A stretch of 64,000 bases of DNA from Duganella aquatilis (GTDB lineage: Bacteria; Pseudomonadota; Gammaproteobacteria; Burkholderiales; Burkholderiaceae_D), in assembly GCF_009674565.1 (NCBI RefSeq), contig NZ_WKJL01000011.1:124001-188000 (forward strand), in the 5' to 3' direction. The position numbers and the translations under genes are program-made. How positions within the stretch are numbered: position 1 is the stretch's first letter; each line of letters starts with the position of its first letter. The notes beneath the pieces are model-generated. The model made no database searches. It saw nothing but the letters and a program-made list of their open reading frames with translations, and was not told where the DNA came from. Positions 57,405 to 64,000 of the stretch are shown here, in pieces.

Positions 57405-57857
57405 ATGCACATCGCCTTTGAAACGCCCAACCAGCCGGAAGTCATCGCCCTGATCGCCGACCTCGACGCCTACCAGATGACCTTGTATCCACCCGAATCC
57501 GTCTACGCGCTGGACCTGAACGCGCTGATGCAGCCGGCGGTGAAGTTCGCGGTGGCGCGCGATGCGGCGGGCGCCATCGTCGGCTGCGGCGCGCTGGTGC
57601 TGTCGCCGGACTACGGCGAGATCAAGCGCATGTACGTGCAGCCGGCGATGCGCGGCCAGGGCCTGGCGCGCCAGCTGATGGACACGCTGGAACAAGCCGC
57701 GCGCGACGCCGGCTGTCCGCTGATGGTGCTGGAAACCGGCCCGGCGCAGCCGGAAGCGATCGGCCTCTACGCGCGCCACGGCTTCGAGCGCTGCGGCCCG
57801 TACGGCGGCTATCCCGACGATCCGTACAGCGTCTTCATGCGCAAGCCGCTGCGCTAA
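57405..57857 (+). CDS. GNAT-family N-acetyltransferase
   Basis: 150 residues. Acetyl-CoA-dependent transferase, with motif A GEIKRMYVQPAMRGQGLARQ followed by LMDTLEQAARDAG, and motif B VLETGPAQPEAIGLYARHGF. Substrate unknown; the family includes amino acid and small amine acetyltransferases. ATG at 57405 gives the typical N-terminus; an in-frame ATG at 57378 lies inside the operator and is less likely. Confidence 0.9.
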   Translation: MHIAFETPNQPEVIALIADLDAYQMTLYPPESVYALDLNALMQPAVKFAVARDAAGAIVGCGALVLSPDYGEIKRMYVQPAMRGQGLARQLMDTLEQAARDAGCPLMVLETGPAQPEAIGLYARHGFERCGPYGGYPDDPYSVFMRKPLR

Positions 57858-57915
57858 ATCCATCAAAAAACACAAGCCGCTATACTGCGAAAATATGCAC
57901 ATCGCAGGATAGAAC

Positions 57916-59043
57916 ATGTCGACCACCACGCCTCCCGCCGCGCTTCCCTTGAGCGCAATCCCCGCCGACATCCGCAACGCCCAGGACTACGCCGCGCTGG
58001 CGCCGCACTTCATGGCGCCGTCCCACCACGCCTACATCAGCGGCGGCAGCGGCTATGGCCTGAGCGTGGCGGCCAATGTCGCGGCCTTTGAACAATGGGC
58101 CATCTACCCGCGCCTGCTGCGCGACGTCAGCGCCGGCCACACGCGCATCGAGCTGGCCGGCGAACGCCATGCGCACCCGCTGTTTCTGGCGCCGGTGGCC
58201 TTCCACAAGCTGGCGCACGCCGGCGCCGAAATCGACACCGCGCGCGCCGCGCAGGCGGTGGAAACCTGCATGATCGCCAGCACGCAATCCGCCTGCTCGC
58301 TGGAAGATACCGCCGCTGCCGCAGGTCCGCAGCGCTGGTTCCAGCTTTACCTGCTGCCGCGCCGCGAGGACACGCTGGACCTGCTGCGCCGCGCCGAAGC
58401 GGTCGGCTACCGCGCCATCGTGCTGACAGTGGACGCTCCGATCCAGGTCGCCAACCGCCGCGCGCTGGCGGCCAAATTCCAGATGCCGCCGGACGTGGTG
58501 TCGGTCAACCTGCGCGGTTACGACATCGCGCCGCGCTTCGCCGGCAACGGGCCGAGCGACAGCCGCTTCTTCCAGGGCGCCATGCGCGGCGCGCCCAGCT
58601 GGGACGACATCCGCTGGGTGATGAGCCAGACCAGGTTGCCGGTATGGGTGAAAGGCGTGCTGCATCCGGACGACGCGGTCGCCTTGCGCGACGAAGGCGT
58701 GACCGGCCTGGCCGTCTCCAACCACGGCGGCCGCAGCCTGGATGGCGCGCCGTCCGGACTGGATGTGCTGCCCGCCATCCGCGCCGCGATGGGCCCGGAC
58801 TATCCGCTGATGTATGACGGCGGCGTACAGTCCGGCAGCGACATCTTCAAGGCGCTGGCCCTGGGCGCCGACGCCGTGGCGGTCGGCCGGCTGCAACTGT
58901 ACGCGCTCAGCGTGGCCGGCGCGCTCGGCGTCGCCCACATGCTCAAGCTGCTGCGGGAGGAACTGGAAATCTGCATGGCGATGGCCGGCTGCGCAACGGT
59001 GGCCGACATCACCGGTAAGGCGCTGTTCAAGCCGGCGCGTTAG
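57916..59043 (+). CDS. FMN-dependent alpha-hydroxy-acid oxidase/dehydrogenase (LldD family)
   Basis: 375 residues. Oxidises L-lactate or a similar 2-hydroxy acid. TIM-barrel flavoprotein: LFLAPVAFHKLAHAGAE, ASTQSACSLED, WFQLYLLPRR, VLTVDAPIQ, WVKGVLHPDDA, catalytic His and Arg in AVSNHGGRSLDG near 268-278, and FMN-binding YDGGVQSGSDIFKALALGAD. There is no membrane anchor region like that of E. coli LldD, so it may be a soluble oxidase. AGGA before ATG. Confidence 0.92.
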   Translation: MSTTTPPAALPLSAIPADIRNAQDYAALAPHFMAPSHHAYISGGSGYGLSVAANVAAFEQWAIYPRLLRDVSAGHTRIELAGERHAHPLFLAPVAFHKLAHAGAEIDTARAAQAVETCMIASTQSACSLEDTAAAAGPQRWFQLYLLPRREDTLDLLRRAEAVGYRAIVLTVDAPIQVANRRALAAKFQMPPDVVSVNLRGYDIAPRFAGNGPSDSRFFQGAMRGAPSWDDIRWVMSQTRLPVWVKGVLHPDDAVALRDEGVTGLAVSNHGGRSLDGAPSGLDVLPAIRAAMGPDYPLMYDGGVQSGSDIFKALALGADAVAVGRLQLYALSVAGALGVAHMLKLLREELEICMAMAGCATVADITGKALFKPAR

Positions 59044-59066
59044 CCGGCGCGAACAGACAGTCACAC

Positions 59067-61313
59067 TCAGGCGCTCTCGCCTTTCTTCTTGCGCACCACC
59101 GCCAGCTTGGGCGCTTGCGGTCCGAACATGGCGGCCACGCGCTCGAAGCGCACGGCCGCTTCGCCGGTCAGCGTGCCGGTCGCGCCCGCCACCTGGCGAA
59201 CGATGCCCAGCGCCGTCGTGCGCGCATCCGGCTCGTCCGGCAGCAGCAGCGGCAGGTCGTTCAGCGCCGCCTCCTCATTCACCTGCAACATCAGATACTG
59301 CTCGCGCAGGATCTTCTTCAGCAGCGTGACGCTCATTTCCTTGTCGTCCGAGGTGCGCAGGCGCAACTGGCGCATGGCGGCAAAGGCGCGCTCGTCGGCC
59401 GCGCTCATCTCCGGGCTGCGGAAGATGTACAGCAGACCACGAATGATGGCCTCGGTGACGCCGCCCTCTTTCGTCTTCAGCGCCGCCGCCGCGCGGTTGG
59501 CGGTGATGGTCGCCTCGCGCGCAATATCGCGGCCGATGCGGCGCGGCTTGCCGCCTTCCGTGCTCAGACCCACCAGCGCCTGCAGCAGCGGCGAGCCGTA
59601 CACGCCGAGGAAGATATTTTCCGTGGCCTGGTCGCGCACATCGCGGTAGCGGTCGAGCGCCTCGACGATCTGCTTCGCCCACGCCTCCTGCATCTGCAGG
59701 AACACATTGTCCTTGGCCACCGGACGGCGTTCGGCGCGCACCTTCTCGGCCAGCGCCGGAATCTGGTCCATCAGCGGATTCTTGCTGGAGAACGCCGTGT
59801 AGCGCATGCGCAGCGGATGCGCCTCGCGCAGGTGCTCGGCGCTGGCGTCGGTCACCAGGCTTTTCACCAGCGGGCTGGCGAAGGTCTGGTACAGGCCCTT
59901 GTTGATTTCCGACACGCGCGCGACGGTGGCGAAGCGGCGTTCATCGGCCACGTCGTTGCCGCCCAGCGCCCGCAGCGCGTCCAGGTTGCGGCGTTCGAAG
60001 CGCATCACGTAGTCGCCGGCCGCCAGATCTCCGGAGGCGATTTCGGCTTGCAGCATTTCCTCGTCCTTGTCGAGGAACACCGCTTCATACAGGCCCGGCG
60101 GCATGATGTCGATCATGTCCATGGCGGCGGTGAATTCCTCGTGCTCCTTGTTGGCCACCGAGGCGGACACGAAGATGCCGAGGTGGCCTATGCTCTGGTG
60201 CATGGAATAGATGATGGTCTGGCCGCCGGCCACCAGCGCCGCGTCGTCCTCGTACAAATCCAGCACCCAGCCCAAAGCCTGCTGCGGCGGCGTGATGTCG
60301 TCGCCCCACGAGCAGAACACCACGATCGGCGACTTGACGTTGCGCAGGTCGATGCGGTGGCCGGCGCTGTCGAGCAGCGCGGCATCGCTCAGGCGGTTGC
60401 CGACGAACAGCGAATCGGCGATGTACTGCATCTCGCCGGCGTTCAGCAGCACCGGATTGCCCCACCATTTTTCAAAGTCGAGGAAGCGCTGCGCCTCGGT
60501 GTCGATCTTGGAATAGACGTTGTAGTTCTTGCTCCACAGCGTATTCGACGGATTCATCTTCTCGAAATTCTCGACCAGCTGCGCGCCGTCGAAGATGCCG
60601 TTGCCGAGGTCGCCAGCCAGCGCCGTCATCCAGGTGCCGCCGAGGATGCCGCCCAGGTAGCGCAAGGGGTTCTTGCCGCGCACGCCGGCCCAGTACGACA
60701 GCGGCGCACCGGCCAGCACCAGCGGCCCCACCAGGTCGGGATTCAGCGCGCTGGTCATCATGATTTGCCAGCCGGCCTGGCAGTTGCCGATCAATGCCGG
60801 CTTGCCGTCGGCCTGCGGATGCAGCTCGGCCACCCTGGCGATGAACTGCGCCTCGGCGCGACACACATCCTCGATGGTCTGGCCCGGCACCGGATGCGGC
60901 GTGAAGCCGACGAAGTAGCAGGGATGGCCGGCCTTCAGCACCACGCCGATTTCGCTGTCATGCTTCATGCCGCCGATGCCGGGGCCGTGGCCGGCGCGCG
61001 GATCGAAGACGATGAAGGGACGCTTGGTGGGATCGGGCTGGATGCCGTCCGGCTGCAGGATGTGCAGCAGGCCGTAGTTGACGGGACGCTCCAGGTGGCG
61101 GCCGTCCATGACGACCTCGAATTTGAACGTCAGCACGTGCGGCGCGGTTTGTTCGGCACGGTGATTGCGTTCATTGCCGCGCTCGCGCAGCACATCCATG
61201 AACAGGACCGAACGCTGCACTGCGTCGACCCAGTAGTCGCTTGCCTGCTGGGCAAGGTTGAGGGGATTGCCCGGCCAGTTCAGCCAGGGGTTGGTCGTCT
61301 TGTCGTCGCTCAC
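59067..61313 (-). CDS. DUF3141 alpha/beta-hydrolase-like protein
   Basis: 748 residues, GTG start with GGAGG upstream. N-terminal half is an alpha/beta hydrolase of PhaC-like type: FIVFDPRAGHGPGIGG, nucleophile elbow ALIGNCQAGWQIMM with Cys near 184, later Asp (VVFCSWGDDITPPQQA) and His (YSMHQSIGHLGIFV). The C-terminal half is helical and ends in a basic tail (VVRKKKGESA). The DUF3141 family often sits near polyhydroxyalkanoate genes, but none is adjacent here and activity is unproven. Confidence 0.88.
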   Translation of the reverse strand: MSDDKTTNPWLNWPGNPLNLAQQASDYWVDAVQRSVLFMDVLRERGNERNHRAEQTAPHVLTFKFEVVMDGRHLERPVNYGLLHILQPDGIQPDPTKRPFIVFDPRAGHGPGIGGMKHDSEIGVVLKAGHPCYFVGFTPHPVPGQTIEDVCRAEAQFIARVAELHPQADGKPALIGNCQAGWQIMMTSALNPDLVGPLVLAGAPLSYWAGVRGKNPLRYLGGILGGTWMTALAGDLGNGIFDGAQLVENFEKMNPSNTLWSKNYNVYSKIDTEAQRFLDFEKWWGNPVLLNAGEMQYIADSLFVGNRLSDAALLDSAGHRIDLRNVKSPIVVFCSWGDDITPPQQALGWVLDLYEDDAALVAGGQTIIYSMHQSIGHLGIFVSASVANKEHEEFTAAMDMIDIMPPGLYEAVFLDKDEEMLQAEIASGDLAAGDYVMRFERRNLDALRALGGNDVADERRFATVARVSEINKGLYQTFASPLVKSLVTDASAEHLREAHPLRMRYTAFSSKNPLMDQIPALAEKVRAERRPVAKDNVFLQMQEAWAKQIVEALDRYRDVRDQATENIFLGVYGSPLLQALVGLSTEGGKPRRIGRDIAREATITANRAAAALKTKEGGVTEAIIRGLLYIFRSPEMSAADERAFAAMRQLRLRTSDDKEMSVTLLKKILREQYLMLQVNEEAALNDLPLLLPDEPDARTTALGIVRQVAGATGTLTGEAAVRFERVAAMFGPQAPKLAVVRKKKGESA

Positions 61314-61423
61314 CGAGATCCTCCAATGCGTTTATGTTGCCACGCACCAAAGTACCGCGCTCCCCGAAAAAACGCAAATGAAATCTCCGTGTCAAAACAT
61401 GCGAGGTTAAGCGGGGCGGACAT

Positions 61424-61450
61424 AAAAAAACCGCAGCCGAAGCTGCGGTT
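61424..61450 (-). terminator. Terminator of the right-hand TonB receptor
   Basis: On the minus strand, AACCGCAGC-TTCG-GCTGCGGTT followed by a T-run. The UUCG-type tetraloop is very stable. Ends 44 bp after the receptor stop. Confidence 0.93.
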
Positions 61451-61493
61451 TGCGGGTAATGGACGCCGGCTCGCCGGCGTCATCACACAGGAC

Positions 61494-64000
61494 TTAGAAC
61501 TTGTGGTTGTATTCCACGGTGAACTTGGCATAACGTGGCGATTGATAGCTCATCACTTCACCGTATTTCGCGGTGATCACGCTGCTATCGCCGTCGTCAT
61601 AGGTTGGGTTGGTGCTGATCGGCACTTGCTTGTTGAGCACGTTGAACACGTCCACTTTCACGGTGAAGCCTTTGAGGTAGGCAGGAGCGTAAGCCAGGTT
61701 CAGATCCAGACGTTTTTCCCAAGGCATACGACCCAGGCTGCCGCGTGGGCTTGGCTTGTCGCCGCAGTAGTAGTACTCGGCGCCATAGCCAGGACCGCCG
61801 TAGATCTGACCCAGCGGGTAGGCCGGATCGGAGCCGTTATCGGCCGCATCGTTGGTGCCCAGGCACAGCTTAGGACGACCCGATTGCAGCAGCGCGAACG
61901 CACCCACGGTCACTTCAGGCGTGATCTGGTAGAAGCCGTACATCTTCAGCTGATGCTTGCGGTCGTTCGGCAGCAGGCCGTCCGAACCAGGCGCAAACTC
62001 TGGGAAGTCCCAGCCTGCCGAAGTACCGACGTCGGTCTGGCCGGTGTCGGAACGGGTCTGGCCTTCCATATTGCCGGTGCTACGCGACAGCGTGTAGTTC
62101 ACGCGGCCATACCAGCCATTGCGCATTGGGTGTTCAGCGAAGAAGTCCAGTGCGGCGTAGGTACGCTTGGCGTCTGGCTCGCCGATTTCCGCAGCGGTGA
62201 AGTGGGCGATCTGGCCTTTGCCGGTGACAACCGGGTTACCGGCTGCATCGTTACCGTCCACCCACAGGCTGACATCGCGGCCTGGATTGAAGATGAAGCA
62301 GTTGACGGCCGCGGTGTTCTGGATATCGATACCGTGTTCGGATGCGAATTTCAGAATCGGACGGGTGTCGCAGCTGTCATCGATACCAGCGCCCAGTTTG
62401 CGGTAGGTCCCCTTGATGCCGAAGTTCAGGTCAGGGCTGAAGGCTTTTTCAAAGCCCAGGGTGATTTCATCCTGGTAGTTAGGCTTCAGGTCTGCCGCCA
62501 CCACCGACTGCACGTTCTTGGCTTGGCCGTATTCGCCGTCAGCCGACACCGGGGTGTTGACTGCTTTCAGGCCCAGCGGAACACCAGTGTTCGGATCGAT
62601 GCCGGTGTAGGTAAACTCCTGGGTGGTGTAGGTCGAACGGCTGGCCGCACGCGCAGCTACCTGGGTAGGCAGTTGCAGGTAGTAACGACCGGCGCTACCG
62701 TAGATCTTCAGCGAGCTGTCGCCGTTGGCATCCCACGACGCCGAGAAGCGTGGCGCTACTTCGTGCTTCATGTCAACGAACTTGGCGCCGTCGCCAGTCG
62801 AGTTGCTGTACGAGTCGTTACGCAGACCCAGCGTCAGCAGCAGGTCCTTGCGTACTTGCCAGCGGTCTTCCACGTACTGCGCCGATTGCTTGGCAGCAGC
62901 CGAGGTCAGCGAGTTGAAGATCGATTGCGACACGTAGTAGCCGGCGGTACCGGAGCCGCCAAAGTCGGCGACGTTGCCAGGACGGGCGCCAGACAGGTTG
63001 ATGGGCTTGCCAACGTTGGCGGCGCCGACGTATTTGTACGCCCACGACGAGCCGCCACTGCGGACCTGCCCGGCAGCCGACGTATTGAGCTTCGCGGAGT
63101 CGATACCGGCGCGCAGCGTGTGGTTGTCCAGCTTGTATTCCAGATCGAAACGTGCCGCTTTGGTTTCATCTTCGCCAGGGGTGCTGATATAGCCAGGGAA
63201 GATGTTGTAGTTGCGGTACAGCGCAGGATCGATCGCGCCCCACTTGGCGGTGGTGCCGTAGGTAATGGTCGGCGGTACGCCACCGGTGCCGGCATTGGCG
63301 CCCAGTGCTTCGTAGCTGACGCCGTGTTTGCTCTTCAGTACGCCGTACAGGCCGGTGATCACCAGGTTGTCGGTCAGGTTGCCGGTGTACTTCAGCATGT
63401 TGACGGTGGCGCCTGGGGTGCCCGGGAATTCAGGATCGGTTGGGCCCAGGTTTTTGCCCACGGCCGACGAGTACAACTGGCCGTTCGGCACGCCGTCCAG
63501 TTGCGCCGCAGCGTTAGGATTGTTCGGATTCAGCGTGTAGCCGTATTTCTGGTAGCGGGTCTGGCTGCTGTCGCCGGCGCTGGTGAATTCCAGGCGGTGA
63601 TCGTCATTGATGTTCCAGTCCAGCTTGCCCAACCAGCGGTTTTCCTGCGAACGGTTCTGGTTCCAGCCGCTCTGGTTGATGGTGGCCGGATTGGTGACCG
63701 AGGTCGAACCGACATACGAATCCTTGCCGATGGTCTGGTCGCCGGCAATGAACATGAACAGCTTGTCCTTGATAATCGGGCCGCCCAGGTAGGCGCCATA
63801 CTGCTGGCTGCTGACCGAACGGTTGTCGCGGCGCTGGTCCAGCTTGCCGTCGGTGCCAACGTTGTTGACATCGCCGGTCTTGGCGTAGTTGATGTTTTTA
63901 TACGAAGCGCGCATGCTGGCTGGCTCGATGCTGTACATCGCGCCGCCTTCCCAGGTGTTGGTGCCGCTCTTCGAGGTCACGCTCAGTACGCCGCCGATCG
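61494..64000 (-). CDS. Oar-like TonB-dependent receptor, C-terminal part (runs off right edge)
   Basis: At least 835 residues of plug end and barrel. The sequence entering at the edge (IGGVLSVTSKSGTNTWEGGA) is the end of a plug typical of OmpA-related/Oar receptors, which carry an N-terminal carboxypeptidase-regulatory domain outside the window. Barrel strands follow (GFEKAFSPDLNFGIKGTYRK, GWYGRVNYTLSRSTGNMEG), ending with the usual aromatic C-terminus (YAKFTVEYNHKF). Substrate unknown; Oar-like receptors have been linked to protein or peptide uptake. No XylR box is seen at this end. Confidence 0.92.
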   Translation of the reverse strand, partial: IGGVLSVTSKSGTNTWEGGAMYSIEPASMRASYKNINYAKTGDVNNVGTDGKLDQRRDNRSVSSQQYGAYLGGPIIKDKLFMFIAGDQTIGKDSYVGSTSVTNPATINQSGWNQNRSQENRWLGKLDWNINDDHRLEFTSAGDSSQTRYQKYGYTLNPNNPNAAAQLDGVPNGQLYSSAVGKNLGPTDPEFPGTPGATVNMLKYTGNLTDNLVITGLYGVLKSKHGVSYEALGANAGTGGVPPTITYGTTAKWGAIDPALYRNYNIFPGYISTPGEDETKAARFDLEYKLDNHTLRAGIDSAKLNTSAAGQVRSGGSSWAYKYVGAANVGKPINLSGARPGNVADFGGSGTAGYYVSQSIFNSLTSAAAKQSAQYVEDRWQVRKDLLLTLGLRNDSYSNSTGDGAKFVDMKHEVAPRFSASWDANGDSSLKIYGSAGRYYLQLPTQVAARAASRSTYTTQEFTYTGIDPNTGVPLGLKAVNTPVSADGEYGQAKNVQSVVAADLKPNYQDEITLGFEKAFSPDLNFGIKGTYRKLGAGIDDSCDTRPILKFASEHGIDIQNTAAVNCFIFNPGRDVSLWVDGNDAAGNPVVTGKGQIAHFTAAEIGEPDAKRTYAALDFFAEHPMRNGWYGRVNYTLSRSTGNMEGQTRSDTGQTDVGTSAGWDFPEFAPGSDGLLPNDRKHQLKMYGFYQITPEVTVGAFALLQSGRPKLCLGTNDAADNGSDPAYPLGQIYGGPGYGAEYYYCGDKPSPRGSLGRMPWEKRLDLNLAYAPAYLKGFTVKVDVFNVLNKQVPISTNPTYDDGDSSVITAKYGEVMSYQSPRYAKFTVEYNHKF

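Overview
The window looks like the chromosome of a high-GC betaproteobacterium of the Oxalobacteraceae type (Massilia, Duganella, Janthinobacterium and relatives). This is inferred from the mix of genes: TonB-dependent receptors at both ends, a Caulobacter-type xylose dehydrogenase beside xylFGH, GH43 and GH74 enzymes, a class I fumarase followed by murI, DUF3141 and an NrsF-type sigma/anti-sigma pair. The core is GC-rich and tightly packed. Two visibly AT-richer stretches (about 22.1-29.9 kb and 43.6-55.05 kb) are mobile islands. No CRISPR array or rRNA was seen.

Region 1 (1-14.2 kb) is a pentose and hemicellulose locus. Reading leftwards it holds the XylR-type activator, an operon of D-xylose dehydrogenase, xylF, xylG and xylH, and a TonB-dependent receptor that runs off the left edge. 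Further right are an ExoP-like/SGNH esterase/GH74 polypeptide split by a frameshift at a run of nine A, a GH43 xylosidase and an MFS sugar transporter. Three promoters here share one 35-bp box with an identically spaced -35 and -10, so the receptor, the xylose operon and the esterase/GH74 gene form a probable XylR regulon.

Region 2 (14.2-21.9 kb) holds a hybrid sensor kinase, a periplasmic peroxiredoxin/DsbD/ECF sigma/NrsF redox-stress operon, a PAS-GGDEF cyclase, a YCII protein and uridine kinase. Region 3 (22.1-29.9 kb) is a patchwork: a truncated hicB, two copies of a repeat of about 155 bp, IS21 debris, an 856-residue protein that appears to fuse a SIR2-type NADase to a PIN nuclease, a companion protein of unknown function flanked by 29-bp repeats, and a P4-type integrase next to tRNA-Ser(GGA). 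The SIR2-PIN gene is a strong candidate for a little-described anti-phage system.

Region 4 (30-43.6 kb) is core: acs, UPF0114, fumarase, murI, tRNA-His, a methyltransferase-TPR-glycosyltransferase fusion, a CheY-like regulator, small envelope proteins, two TonB-C paralogues, a chemoreceptor and dusA. Region 5 (43606-55051) is an element of about 11.4 kb inserted in the 5' end of dusA, bounded by a 19-bp direct repeat. It carries its own integrase, an SF3 replicative helicase, a serine recombinase, and cargo that includes a metallo-beta-lactamase/membrane protein/zinc-ribbon operon and a PIN-like gene. The element replaced the dusA start, and the old start is stranded at its right end. Region 6 (55.1-64 kb) returns to the core, with two membrane-associated regulatory genes, a divergent XRE-cupin/GNAT pair around a palindromic operator, an FMN-dependent hydroxy-acid oxidase, DUF3141, and an Oar-like TonB receptor that runs off the right edge.
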